From NCBI GenBank assembly GCA_022494885.1, contig JAGVSM010002799.1, forward strand, positions 62,001 to 126,000: a stretch of 64,000 nt of DNA, given 5' to 3'. The stretch is from Micrasema longulum. Its lineage: Eukaryota; Arthropoda; Insecta; Trichoptera; Brachycentridae. The notes beneath the pieces were generated by a model. It worked only from the letters and a program-made list of their open reading frames with translations, made no database searches and was not told the DNA's origin. The translations under genes and the position numbers were made by a program. Every line of letters starts with the position of its first letter. Positions within the stretch are counted from its first letter, which is position 1. Of the stretch, positions 27,301-42,300 are shown piece by piece.

Positions 27301-30300
27301 TAAAAAAAAAAACTATTTAATATTTGGTTATTGTACCTTCAACAGCCGAGTAGCTTTCTTGCACGTCCACAATAACTGGGGGTCCTTCGTCTCCGTGGGG
27401 CTTCAGCGGAACGGAGGGAAGGTTGATCCTATCCTCGATGTCCGCCACTGATGGGCGGCGCGCGTCTGCGCTCGGCCGACGGCGCTACATCGCCAGAAAA
27501 CAAAGTCAGCGGAGGACGAAACAAAGTGTGTCGAAGTAAAACCACGAAGTTAGAGGTATCACAAAGTGTATCACGGTAATGAGCAAGAATTTAGAGGAAT
27601 TACAAAGTGTATCACGGTATAAAACACGAAGTTAGAGGAATCAAAAAGCGTACCACAGTGAACACAATGTTTTGGTAATAACAAAGTGCTTCAGGAGAGC
27701 AACCGCGATTTCAGTTAAATAATAAAGTGTTTTTTATAAAATATTATTAATTTATATAAATAAAAGTGTATCACGGTAAAAACAAGGAAATCACATTAAT
27801 TACACTATTTATCATGTTGCAAAAAGTACGAAACTTATGAAAAAAACAAAGTGTACCACGGTAATAATCACAAAATAAAAAAAAACAAAAGTGTTCTTCA
27901 AAGGAATTAAAACAATATGATTTAAAAATATTATCCAATTGTCTACAAATCACTTTACTTTTGATTGAAAAAATTGTGCTAAAAGATCCCTTTGCAAAAG
28001 TTTCTGTAATATGACATTAAGCAAAAAACCAGATATTTTAAAATACAGGTATTCAAAAACAAATATTTTAAATTAAAAATATTATGTTTAATAATCTATT
28101 TTCCATCATTTATAAAATACTACTTTAAAAAAATAAAATAGAGATATATCAAGTCTTGTGTTTTATAAAGACTTCTTTGACATCACAAGGGTTAATCATG
28201 TCAATAAATTTCTACTCATAATTATAAACTCAAATAATTTTAATCATTTGAGTTTTGTTACCCAATAAACGGTTTCATTACTCTCGTGACATGGTAAGTC
28301 TGACAAGCTGCGTTAAATACTTGAGGATCCAAGCATCAGATCATGATTTAAATATTTTTTTGATTCCAAACTAATATAACCATGGCGAATAAATATTTTT
28401 TTAAAATATAAGGTTCAACTAACTCGTTAACAATAAAAACAAATTGTAAATTCCTTCAATAATTACATATAATTTAATTTATTACGTTGTATATTTGCGT
28501 GAATAATAACAACAAAAACATTAGAGTGAATGCACTTTGTAAAACTTTAAAAGAGGAAATTTTAAAATAACTTGTAAAGCCAATTTTAAAAAGTTTACTT
28601 ACCTCTGCGGGGGGCTTAAGTGCCTTTGGAGGCATTTTTACAAATTAAAAAAATACTTTTTACAAAAGAAAAAAAAACAAATGACAATCACATCAAATCA
28701 ATATTTTCGTCGACACACTTTTCGAAACATTTCATTGTAGGCATAAGTTCGATTTATTTTTATTTTTATTATTGTTGCATATAAAAGGGGCGTTTGTTTC
28801 ACTTTTTAAAACTAGGGACTTTAAATTAATTCATTATTAGAGGTTCGTTAATTTCGTTTTTTATTTTTTAATTTTACACAGACACCTTTTTAATTTTGAT
28901 TTGAGAGCTAGTGTTAAATTTGTCACACCAAGACAGCTATGAGTTGATTTAACTTACGATCATTATAGTACCGAATTTGATTTTGTAATACTGACACTGA
29001 TCTAGTTCTCTAAAGGTTCTCAAACTGTTGAATCAACTAAAAAATGACAATAATTTGCGTTTGTCCAAATTTTCGCAGAAAGAAACAAGATTTTACCACC
29101 TACAAAGTTAGTTATCTAAGTCAACAAGTAAAAAAATATTTTCAGTCTTTGCCAAGTGTGTAGAAGATATAATTCAATCCGATTAATCTCGGCCGTATAA
29201 GTAAAGTTTTTTTACTCCGCAAAAATCCTTTTTTGTCGTAAGAGAACTATTGTTAAAACTGTCTCTTGTCAAACTAATGACGACAATGACTTTTATACAT
29301 TTGTGCTCTGTAACAATACTTAAATAAAAAATATAACTTTTTACACTCGGAACAATGCTTGCAATCGAGGAATTTTAGCCTTACGGGAAACTGGATACAA
29401 AAAACGATATGGCAAGCTTTTTGAAAATGTTCGAAGAAAACATGATAATAAAAACAAACTACTTTAGACGACGTCAAATGAACCAACCAATGATAAGAGA
29501 GTAGTGAAAGGTTTCCGGTTTACTTACCGCCAACAGAACAATTGGCAGAAAATACCCAAAAGAAGCGGAAAAGAACTTGAGACGTCACATGCGGAGTGAT
29601 TTCAGAAATACAAAACTTAAAAAAAACAGCGCTGATAATACGATACATAAAAAAATTTAAATTTTTTTTTGGCTTAGTTTAATATTCTACTAACAAATAT
29701 TAATCATAATAATAAAGCACTTATCTTCCTTGTCGTGAAGCTCTTCGTTTAACCAAAAATTTACTGCGTGCTAAGTTTGGCGAATAATTTCAAGAAATGA
29801 TCCTGTTAATTGACTTCCACGATCCTGTAACATGACGCTATCAGATTATTTCCTATTCAGCTACGTTAAGTCCATGGTCTATGGAAGCAAACCAGCAACT
29901 TTGAAGCATAGGAAGTCAACATAACACTCACCATTTCGGAAATAAATTGGATCAACAGAATGCGCTACGTAACTGCTAGACGCGGTGGACATTTTTGTCG
30001 CCGGATATTATTCTAAAAACGCTTGATTTATTTCAATTTAAAGTTGAATCTCGCTTATGTACATGATAACTAGCATCACTATATTATAATCACTTTAGTT
30101 TTTCATTATTCTATCACCGTAATTTTTTTCCCATTCAAACAAACTTACCACTTATACCAGATTAATATTTTGCAAAAGATTTCTAGATCTGACTCTCGGA
30201 GTCTACTTTTTTATCGCCTGATCCAGCAAGTCAAAGATCTTTGAGCATTTCTACTGAGAAACGCCTCTTAGCCAAAGTTTTACCACTTTTTAGTAGCGAG

Positions 30301-33300
30301 TTATTAACATTAGAGGAATATCTCGTATTTTTTGTTATCAGAATCCTGGACGAGTGTTTTCGACTCGATGGATACTTTCAGATGAAAATTCTGAATAAGT
30401 AAATCGAGTGGAGATAAGACCGCCTCGTTTCATAATGGTTGTCACGTTTGCCTACCATCCCTGAGGTTTTTGGTTAAATTTCTGACAAGGGGGACGTGAA
30501 ATATTTATTCTAAAGTTTGTTCAAACTGCATTCCTGAAACTCCTGCAGTGTAAGACTGATCGATGCACTTTTATGTAAAGAACAATTTGGTTTACTAATA
30601 CAGTGCTTAATACACCTCTAGGTGTGAACAGGGGAATGATGGCGATGTTTTGTTGTGTTTTTTGTCTGTTCATGTCCCAGGAGTAAATAAGACATGGCTT
30701 CACATAGAAAAGTTTGTATTGTAAAGTGTTCACCATCATAAAAAACATAAAGAGAATTCCTTAACTCTTAATGCCCGCCCCGACAGTGATGAGTCAAATT
30801 AAACCCAGTTTTAAAAGATGCTTTTTATGCATATTTCGTCGGTTTTTTAATATTATTAAATCATCTTGAAGCGCTCTGATTTAATATGAAGACGTGTAGT
30901 ATAGTTTTGTGTTAGATTTTCCATGATATGTCAAATTATAATTAAAGCATCTGAACGCACAGAAATCTCTTTTCACATAATCGATACTTTTCAAAACTAC
31001 TTGGTCTGAATGGACCCATCTCACTGCCTCACAGTTTTGGAGATTCTGGTATAAAGGTGAGCAGGAGACATCTATGAACATTCGCACGCATTAATAACAT
31101 GAGATTTTTGACGGCGCGCCATTTCTTGACGGTTATTTCAAGCCAGACTTATTAAATTAATTAGAGGGATTAAGGTATGACGCCCACGGGGATATTAGCA
31201 GGACCGAATGAGGAATTGCCACAATACATGATCATTAATAATATTATCTTAACCACAATTCTATATTTATTTTAAATAATATTGGTAGAACAAATGCGCT
31301 ACTGTAGCCAATATTGAATTCTCCCGAATACCAAATAAAAAAATCAGAAAATATTTTAGTCGATCAAAGTAGGTAACTACCCAGAAAAGTGATTGAACTT
31401 TTTGGATAAGGAATGGTTGAAGAAGTTTGCGTTAAAATGATCCAAACAATTAATTTTATTGATTGATTTGGTGTTTATTTTGTAGAACTCCATGTTTAAA
31501 CTTATAATATTAGAAATCTTAATTTAATTTTAAAACATGATTGATACATTATGAGGAAATTTATATAAACATAAATATATTAGAATACAATATTTCTTTT
31601 TTTAAGAATTTCTTTTCAAAATATATAAATGCAATTGTAACATGATTCACCTATTTTATATTTGTAAAAATAAAATAAAGTGTTCAGTAGACTCAAATCA
31701 GTGTTTGATTTCTAATATTATGAGTTTTTAATTAATTTTATTTTATAATGAAGAAGTCGCAAAAGCGATGAAATCAATAACTAGTTATTCCAAATTTGTA
31801 CACTTTCAAGTATCACTCATTTTTAATTTTTGCATTTAGAAAACCAGCTGGTTTCATTAGAATTATCAGACTGAATGCTGTCGAAATGCCATTTCTCAGG
31901 CAAATTTGCGGAAGAACTATTCACGTTAGATGCAAATGTCAAGATCTAGACATTATGTAAGGCTGAGTTAAGCACCATCATTAAAATCGTCGAAAGTTCT
32001 GCGTTGGTTTGGACGTGAGTTTTGATGGATGCAGAAATCGAGAAAAGATAAGGCACGACCAAATCCAGTAAATATTTGAAGATGCACATCAGAGTGGGCC
32101 GGTGATGTACGAAGTTTTTTATTTTTTTAGATACCAAAGTGAAAAGTATCTCAAAAGTTGCATTTTGGATCCCATTAACGTAAAAATTGTTTAAAAAAAT
32201 ATTCCATACTACTTTTGGCCCTCAACCGAGGTTTGAAGTTTATCACTGTCTGAACATATTGTTAATGATCTAGATTAAAAAAAAAAAAATTGTTGGTAAA
32301 GACTTATAACAATCACATTACAAATTCAAACAAGTTTTAAAACTACCGAAATGCAAAAAGTTTACACTCCGCGGAACTGATTCCGTTGAGCGCCTGTCTA
32401 ATATTGACGAAAACAATGGCTCATTAAAACAATGCTACCCATTTATTGTAATAACAAAACAAAGTGCAACTTACGCCCCTTAGATGCTTATTTAATAAGG
32501 TTTAATGCACAGTATAAAATTTAATTGGACTGATTTTCTTACTTAAATACGAAATGACAGCCGGTTTACCGCAAAAAATCGACTTTTTCGAAAACTTTAA
32601 GCTCTGGTTGAGGGCCAAAATAGTATATTATATTTTTTTGATATTTTTTGCATTCTAAGTAATCCAAAGGACAATTTTTTAGACCCCTTTAATTTCGAAA
32701 TTCAGAATAATTGGCGTGCGTACACGAGAAAACGTATGAATGTAGAGACAGTAATATGGCGTTGTATCTTCGTTTCACAACGCAATGAATACATACATAT
32801 GACAATAATATATTAAATTTGTCAATACAAAATTGTCTTTTTTAGCACTCGCCCAGAATGCGCATTTATTTTGTATTGGGGTCGTGTTGATTTTATTTGT
32901 CAATTGTCTGTAAAAAAAACGTAAGTGAAGAAAAACACAAGCAAAATAATTTGGCAATCCTCGCCTGATTGATATGACATCTCATGTGATAATTCATAAT
33001 ATGAAATGGGACTCCATTTCAGCCTAAAGACGAATCTATTTGCATCTTAGAACTTGACTGCCTCTGTCCCATTTGTAATATTGGTATACATAAGTATGTA
33101 GAACTGAGATTGTAAGCGGTACACAGTACAAGAGTACGGCTAGAAAAGAAACAAGACGTAAGTTTGATTTGAAATCCAAATTAAATATAAGTTTTAAAGG
33201 CAGACCGATACTAACTGCATTTTTAAAATTGTTCCTGTGGCTCAATCACAAATAACTATCGACGTGTTAATAAGCGACGCGATAAAAATTTCTCCCCGTG

Positions 33301-36300
33301 GTTGTTTATCGTATTCGCGATCACAATGGAACATCCGTGAACACCTAATATTAAATGTCAAAATATTTACGTTTCGCGACGTATAATCCTGCTGCGCAAT
33401 CACATATTTGAATTTCACCGGCGTAAATATGGAAAATATTCCAAAACTGCTATTTTTATTTATTAATTTATTATTTATCACGCTATTGCATTTAGCTGGG
33501 GGTTGGCAAGCCAAATGTCAAGAAAAGCAGTCGCCATAGTAATTGTAATTTAATTTTAACTTTTTCGTATTAGATTAACTGCTTACTTTTTTGCAAATGC
33601 AATATATTGTATTATTTTTTACAGTGAGCGCCGATTTTTGCAAGTGAACTGTATTTTTGTACGAGGAAAATAAAAAAGAATCCGACACGAGCGACGACTT
33701 AGAGATTACACACGCGTTGACTTATGACTGCGATAACTTTTAATTTGATTTTTAGTTTTATCTTTCAATTTTAACTTTTTAATTTTAATTCTTAATTTTA
33801 ACTCTTAATTTAAACTTTTAACTAAATTTTAATTTAAACTTTTCATTTTAACTTTAACTTTTACTTTTGATTTTTATTTTAACTTTTAATTTCCACTCTT
33901 AATTCATACTTAACTACATCTACTACCTGCATCTAATAATTTATTGTTGGTTGTGATTTTTTACAAATGAATTTAAATGTTCATGGAAACAGAGAGAGAG
34001 GGAGGAAAGTAGAGTAGCTATACAATGTCTTCTCCTTTTTATGTACTTTTTATGTAATATTTTTATTTTTACTTTTTTAGAATTCTTTATTTTTCCCCTC
34101 TCCTCCTGCATTCATAATAAATTAGTGTGAAATCTGTAATTGGTCTTACTTTTTTTTATTGTTTATTGTTCCTTGTTTTATATAAAGACTGTATGATTTC
34201 ATTTATAAATAAATAACTTAAGCATGTTCATTATTGTTCATTGTGATCGCTCAAATGCTTAGCTTGTTTCTCGTGCATCGATAGTTATTTGTGATTGAGC
34301 TACAGGTTGGTCCTGTGCATTGGAATTAATGCTCCGCATAATTTCAGGGTTGTCAATAATACCGCGCAACAATCGAAAGAAATGCGTATATAAATACACA
34401 TTCCTTCTAGTCTTCAAACTGTTGTAACCAAGCATACCCTGGAGAAACTCAATGAGAATGAAGCCATGGATAATATTCGCATTCCCACATGAAGAGAAAC
34501 CGAAGAAATTTCTTCTGAACCCTCTCCACCATAAAAGAGTACTTCAACTCACACAGTCGCCAAATCATCAAGCCTACTTTGCACCAACGAGTTATAAAGA
34601 GTTCTCAGTATTTGTAAATTACCAAAAACTTTGGCAGTACGCAAAACGAATCCTTACATCTTCAACGACAGGCGCCGTGGCAAAGTTGGTTAGACGGCTA
34701 ACTGCGACTCTGGCGTCGCGGGTTCGATTCCCGCCAGTTGCAAGAAAAAAATCCATGAAAGATTTTTTCTCGATTGGTCTGGGTGTTGTGATGTATTTTT
34801 CATTACCTCCTTCCATATCCCCTCTATCCCACCTACTGACAAGCCTCAAAATAGAGGCTTAGCGGGTTATTCCTTTTTAAAAAACAAACTACGTAACTAC
34901 TAACTGTTTCATGCTTTTGCAAGAGAAGTCAACGCATACATCAAGCAAAACTTGCGTTCAACAAAAAATCAAAGATTTTCGAGTCAAACAACATAGACCT
35001 AAAGCTCGGCAAGCAGCTTGCTAAGACATATCGCTGCTTAGCAAGATTCAAGCCACGTATCAAAAACTCAACCTCAAGTAGTAATTTTTTTAATGAATAT
35101 AGTCATTTTTTGCCGTTCTATAGGACTCCGGTAGCCTGTTGTACTCACTACAAGCGAGGTACAGCAGAAACCTTAGACCATACCCTGTCGCGCGTGATCC
35201 AGGTACGTGAATATATGACTCTGTCGCGTATTATACTGGTGGACGTCACAATTGAATGTAAAGCCAATATTAGTTAGAGAGTCTTGGAGCGCTGTTTTTG
35301 CAATCTCATAATACGGTATGACCAAAAATTGAAGAAGTCAGTAAGTTTGTAAATGTCTGACATGCGTTTCCATCGGTATACCGTATATGTTTCTTGTAGC
35401 TCTATTTTGTATTCCTTGTATTTCTGATACACACTCAATTGTGGCAATCCCCAGATGCACGACAAGTATACCAAATGAGAGTGTATCATTGAATAGTACA
35501 CTGCACGGCGTAGTGAGATCGGAAGAACTCTCCTAAACCTATGCATTAAACCTTTGATCTTTATGTTCTGCTGGCTAACTTCAGAGCGGAACCGCCATCA
35601 CCGCCGCTCTTTGGATGATAGTTAACAGACAACTCCATAATTAGATAAATATAGCCTTTAAACGCATCTAATGATATTAAAAACATTAAAAAAAAGAAAA
35701 GCTCATTCATGTTCAAAACTTTGATTGGGTCTACTAAAAAAAGTCGAATTTCGATTTGTGGCCCCTTTGAATTTAAATGGCGATATGTATGGAGCATATT
35801 GATGTTCGGCTGTAAGAAATGTTACCTTACCGAAAAAGCTGCTTAAGTGCTTACAGAAGAATATTAGAAATTTCCCGGAGAGACCACATCATTAATAACG
35901 AGGTTCTCAGTAGCATTGAAGGCACTTGACCAAAACCATCTCGGAGAGGCGAGCCCAATGAATTGGCCACATTATGCATCAAAAGGGTCTCCTGCATTAC
36001 ATCATAGAGGAAATGGCTGAGTCACGTACACTGAACAAGTGTGCGAGAACTTGAACTGCACCTCATATGTTAAGCTGAAGAGGGCTGCAGAGGATAGAAC
36101 GCAGTGGAGGACGAGTTGCAAGACTTTGCTGCAAACCAATTCCCAGGATTTAGACTGCGAAGATGAGCTGCCGGTCAAATGAAGAGCTAAAAGCAGAGGA
36201 GACGCAGAGCTTTGCTGCGAACCAATTCATCTTACAGGATTGAAACCTTAGATAGAGACCTTCATTTGTCATATTATTTGTCTATCAGACATTGTAGTTA

Positions 36301-39300
36301 CTTTGTGTGTAGTAAGCGAATTGCATTCATTTTGATTCCCCGTTTGATTAGGATAACCAAAAATAGTCTGCCAATACGATTCGCACCGAGATATATGGTC
36401 AGTGATTCAGCCAAACATTTATTTTATCTATTGACAGGTAATGAATGTTAATTAGCTATTTCTGAGCCGATAAAAATATATCACTTTTGATTTGACAATT
36501 ATGTCACATTGAATTAAAAGCAGCAGCTAACAGGGGATTGAGAGACACGGGCGCATAATAAATCGGCACGTCATTCCTATACATCAACTACATTATGAAT
36601 AAAGCAAATATTTAACATCAGTACAAAATATTTTTTTTAGAATGATACGCGGAATCTTAAGCTTATGAAACTACTTAAAATATTACACCTTCTCTCCAAG
36701 TTTGTCGAAATAATCTGATACGATAGTCCTATCCAAATTTCTCAATTCACTCTTTGATGCGCCTGAACAACTTAGCTCTAAAAAATAAATATCCTAACAA
36801 GAAACCCATGAGGACATTTTCTTTTTGACGATGAAAACCATAAAAAAATATTATGGTTTTCACTTCGCCTTGTTCAGAATTCTTCGGTCTTCCAACAAAT
36901 ATCCCAGTCTTGATTTCTTTGATAACAAATAGTCTTTTTTCGTGCGATCTCTGAATCATCACACTAAAAAAAAGGTTTAAACAAACTAACCATCACGCCG
37001 TTTCCTTCTGAAGGTAGGCAGAGAAGAAAGAACGCGACTTTAATCTGTCTTTGCATACCGATCTCGCTCCCTCTACATTCAAACATATTTTCAAGCACAC
37101 ACGCCAATTATTCCGAAAAAAAGCGATTTGCTAATGAATGTTGATAAATCTGAAGTGATGGTTTTAAAAGGGGATGAAAATATAACTAAACGTGAGATCA
37201 GCGTGAACGGAGATATTTTGAATCAGGTAGAAGAATTTGTGTCTCTGGGAAGTATGTTTATAAGGGATGAAGACACTGATAAGATTTTAAAAGGACAGCG
37301 AGTGCTGAGAACAGTGTGAATGGTGCACTTAAATCTGCCTTGGCAAACAAATGCTTCTTGCAGGAGGCAAAACTAGCGGTTCACAATGTAGTTCTGATGC
37401 CGACCGTTGCGCATGGGAGCGAAGTGTGGAATCAGTGATGAAAGTTGGCTGAATGCTGTCAAAATGCGATCTCTCAGGCGAATGTGTGGTAGTATGACAG
37501 GTGCACAAGTTAATGTCGAAATCCGGGTGTTATGTAAGGCTGAGACTAGCACTATCCACAAAATCGGGAGAGAAGTGCTGCGTTGGTTTGGGCACGTAGA
37601 GCGAATGGACAGAAAAAGAACGGCTAAAAGGATTTACTATGCGAATGCGGATGGATGCAGAAAACGAGGAAGACCGAGAAAGGCATCAAATACTTGAAGA
37701 TGGACATGATTAAATTATACGTCATTGACCGTCCGCCGTTTTCGTCGCCCATTTAGCGACGTCAAAAGTGATTCACACGAGCAAAAAGAGTGTCAAGATT
37801 AACCAACGACAGGCGAGGTAATAAATTACACGCCATCTCATTGGTCGCGCTTCACTGCCCTGTGCTATCTGCCTACCGACGCAGTTTGCCAGGAGATGTT
37901 ACTATGTAGGCGTCTAATGGCTCAAAATCGACATTTTCACAAGCGAATTTGACCATCGACTGTTTTGAATTTATAATTTTATTCAACAGCGACACTTAAA
38001 TTAATCGAATAATTTGTATAAACTAAAAGAATGGAAAGTCTTTTAGACCTTCCGATTTAGTATTTATACTTGAGTATTTATAACTTCAGTATTTCAAACT
38101 CAAATTCAATATTTGAAATGAATTACTTTTTTAAAAATATTATGTTAATAAAATTTGTATTTAAAATATGTATTTAAAAATATATTTAAAAATTGCATTT
38201 AAATTATGTTAATAAAATTAATATTTGTATTAAAATTTGAAAAATAATGTCCCATTAATTAATAATCAAGTAACTTTCCAATATGGTTCATTATTCGATA
38301 TTTCATTGTAATGGTCACCCTACCCTCCCCCTCCCTTTTTCCTCCTTTTCCGATTGTTAGTCCTTTTGAAATATTAACTTCATAAGTCATTAACCCTCGG
38401 TGGTGGCGTAGTGAAGCATGTGTCTAACCTGCATGTCGATTATATATTTTTGCAAATCTACTATGGTGAAGGTGTGTAGTGGTATTTGCATGTTGACGTA
38501 ATGTTGTTGTCCTGACGAAGAGACGGGTTACGTCTTGAAACCGGTAGACAGATAAGTCGGTGAGTGGTTTTATACAAATTTTATTAACATAATATTAAAA
38601 TGCTGGACCACAAAGTTAATGCTTTGAATATTAATAATACTTTTTTTTTACTTATGACCGCTGCAGGTCTGCAATTTACGACCATCGCGGCATTCAGTGT
38701 AATAATAATCATTTTCTTGAACATTTATCTCAAATTTAAATTTTTTGACATAATTTAAAAATAAGTCTGTATGGTCAGCTCAATGTCTTTTAGGCATTGT
38801 ACACTGATAACAGCGGTATTTAGAGTTTAGTGGACTGTATGGAAATTGTTACTCACTTTTAAAGATCTTCCGATTGTTTCTTATATGGAGCACTTTACTA
38901 TTGCTGTAGCTAGGATACCGGTATCGTGTAGATGTTGTGAACTGTATAATTTAGGTTGTCAATATAATTTGGACATACTCAAAACATTTTTGAATTAACT
39001 GCCTGGTAAAAGAAGAAGTATAAAAAATTGTTTTCATGCGTTGCCTAGAAGGTGAATTAGCTCATTGTGTCAATTTTTAGTCACCTTTCCCGATAAATCC
39101 GATGATATTTCCGAAATGATGTGTGTTTTATCGGCCTAGAATACTTCAAAAGTTGTCGGTTTGTTTCCAATTTCCATAGACCGCGGACTTAATCTATAGG
39201 AAATAATCCAACAGCGTCAAATCACAGTGGAAGCCAATTTACATGATCATTAGAGGAAAGGAAGCACATTTGGAATACTGGGTGAATAATTTGGAATACC

Positions 39301-42300
39301 GCCTTAACTTTTGATGGAAGAGGGACACCTACCGGCAATACTTATAAATATTACACGCTACAGTTGCAAGCCCTGATTTCGGTCGATAAAGTAGTCTTCC
39401 ATTGATTAAACTGACGTATTTTGTGAAATCGTGTTGTCAAAACTTTTTCCATGAGTTTTTGATCGGATGTTATCCCTAAATAATGCAGTAGTTTCCATTA
39501 CATCATTTTACACAGCATCATCACATATGAAATAGGCCCTAAGGGAGGCTTCAGTGGCTCTTGTGTGGAATAAGTACAAATAATTTTTCCTTATCATTAA
39601 AAGTGAACGTAATTTGGAAAATGGTATTTCGAATTATGAGCATTTTTGTAAAAACACGTTTTTTCTTATTTTACATTTTTTAGTTTTTTATAAAAACCGT
39701 TTTCATTTAATTAGATTTTCGCAAACATTTCATAATAAATTATTAGTTAAACTAACTCTTTATCGAGTTTGACGTGTTTAATCTCCTTTATTGTACATTT
39801 TTCATTCTAAATTGTAAATGGTATTCCAAATATGCTTCCTTTCCGCTTCTAGAAATTATGTTGTCGCCAAACTTGTCACGCAGCAAGTTTGTGGTTTCAA
39901 GAAAAACCGAAAGTTTGACGAATTTAACACTGTTTTTTAAAAGTAAATTTCTACAATTTGGAAGCGTTGTTCGAGTGTAAAACGTTCCATTATTGATTTA
40001 AATATTGTTACAGAACACAAATGTAAAAAAAAACTTTCGTAATTAATTTGATAAGAGACAGTGTTACCAACCGAAAGTAACCACGTAAAAACATTTATCA
40101 TGGTTTTATTTACTCTATACTGGTGAAAACCAAAAAAACGCTGGCCCCCAATTTAACAAAATACACACTTTGTAAAATATTGACTTGATGTGGATTCATA
40201 ATTGTTTTTTCTTCTGAAAATAAGCGACATTATAACAAACATGTTTATGTACAAAAAGGTAATGTTCTAAGGCATACACATGCGTACATAAGCAAACTGT
40301 AACAACCAAGCACAACTTATGGTACAATATTAAAATATGTTATGTTATGTTATTTCAGTCTGTTTGTGTGAATCAGAAATACGATTATAATAAAATAAAA
40401 ATTATTTATTTAAAAATAATAATTTAAAACACTTTAATCATAATTTTCAAGTATTAAATTAAAAACTTTGTTTTACGCGACATTTTAAATGAGGGGTTTT
40501 AAGTGTAGAACTTTGTTTTACACCACATATTTAAAAGTCGCTTCAAGTCATTATACGAGTGCCAACTTGTTTTGCACCAAAAATTTATCAAAAAACGTTG
40601 TTTTTTGCCTTATTTTGAAAAAACAAAATTTAAATTTAGCTCGAATCAAATATTATGACGTAACTTATCATTGAAGTGTTTTTAATGTTTTCATAATAAT
40701 CAGAAGAAAAATAACACAAGTATTCAATTTCTTTCTTCAACCATCAAATAATGTAATTAAACATATTTCTGTATTTTTTATATCTTAAATTGGATTTGAC
40801 TCATTTTCTTCTGGGCTGCTATAGCATACTATGTGCCGTTTTCAGTTACCGACATAGTAACACTAATAACGGTTTTTCCAAAATAAATTACTTTTGTTTT
40901 TTTTGGAATCATGCGTAAACAGGAATACATTATATGAACTTACTTATATATGAGCGCGGACTTACGTTTTAGTTATTTCGGCAAGAAAAAACGATTTACT
41001 CTATAAAATTGACCAGAAAAGTGGACATTTGATTGGTGTTGAACAAAGAAAATTAAATAAATAATGTGATGATATTGACAAGCGACAGAGAAGACAAATA
41101 TAATTTTAAAAGACGTCAAGAAGTCTGCGTTCTGTTAGAGAAAGATAAAGAAATGGAAGAAGAAGCATAAATAAATTGTTTGCAGAGAAATTGCTGTAAA
41201 AAAGATTAATAAATGAGGAAAATAAAGGAACGTTCCAACTCAAATATCGCATTTTGCTTGGTTAACACGTGACATAAAACAATGAAACCACTTTGGATAT
41301 AAAATACTAACTAATAAAATTTAAATTGCATACTTTGTTAAAATGTTCCTTTATTGTGATCTTAAACATAGATGACATAAAACGATGAAAATTATACATT
41401 TAATAAATATTTTTAATATTATCATAATATATAAATTATTAATTAAAAACGAATTTTCGTTGATCTAGGAAGAATATTTTCCAGAGTATTATTTTAGTAA
41501 TTAGTAATTATAGAATGATTGTTAGGAAGTATTTATTGTGGTTAAGTAACCACTACATTATTTTGTTTCAGTGGTATGTTTGTGGTTACATTATTGATAT
41601 TTGTTTACGATCTAAACAAGTCAAAACGTTGTAGAGTTTTTTTTAGTTAAAATTCTGGTTTTAAACATTAAAATATTAAAATAAAAGTGAATTTGAAATT
41701 AAACAAAAAATTCTCAAGAAATTATTTTGTGGTATAAAACAAAGATCAAATTAATTTGTTATTGATTAATTGCGTCGAAGTGGGTTTACTATGATATTGC
41801 GTTCTCTATATTAGTCAATTAAATTATTACTCAACCAACTGGATTCTCTTTGCATTTTTGATATAATTTTATGACTTTTTATGTATATACTTCTTATAAA
41901 TGATTATAGGTTCAACTGGGATACACATTTAGTGAGTAAGCATCTGTATCATTCTTAATATATATCCTCAATTATGGAACTCCACCATCTTTCAGAAATT
42001 ATATAAAATAAGTCTGTAGCTTAATTAAATAAACTCGAGCAATAATATAGATAAAGTTGAAGATAAGATCAACCGTTTTTTTATTTAAAAAAATAGAAAA
42101 TAAGAAGATATAAGAAGTAATAAAGGAAAAAAATATATTAGACATTTGATTTAAGAAAAAGAGCAAAATTTTAAAAAATAATTTACTATACCGTGCTTAA
42201 TTTGTATGTAAACTTTCTTTTTCCAAGAGTTCTAGAAAGAGTATTCAAATTATGATAAACTCTATATTTAACAACAAATAATTTGATATAATAATAAAGA

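Larger units (their letters stand above)
26218..27336 (-). other. Projectin intron with two SINE copies
   Basis: A 1.1 kb intron between the two exons that share an Ig domain. It contains a half copy of the palindromic MITE (26250-26320) and two tRNA-like SINEs in the same orientation. Confidence 0.75.

Noticed and set aside
28780..28790. TATAAAAGGGG on the plus strand as a promoter
   Set aside because: It points away from the projectin ATG exon and no plus-strand gene follows; probably chance in AT-rich DNA.
34671..34745. Possible tRNA genes at 34.7, 42.4, 45.1, 26.6, 27.1 and 53.5 kb
   Set aside because: They have A and B boxes but poor cloverleaf stems, and each continues into a shared SINE body found at several sites.
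34452..34862. 136-residue open frame on the plus strand
   Set aside because: Its second half runs straight through a tRNA-derived SINE and the peptide there is just the translated SINE head. No independent coding sign.
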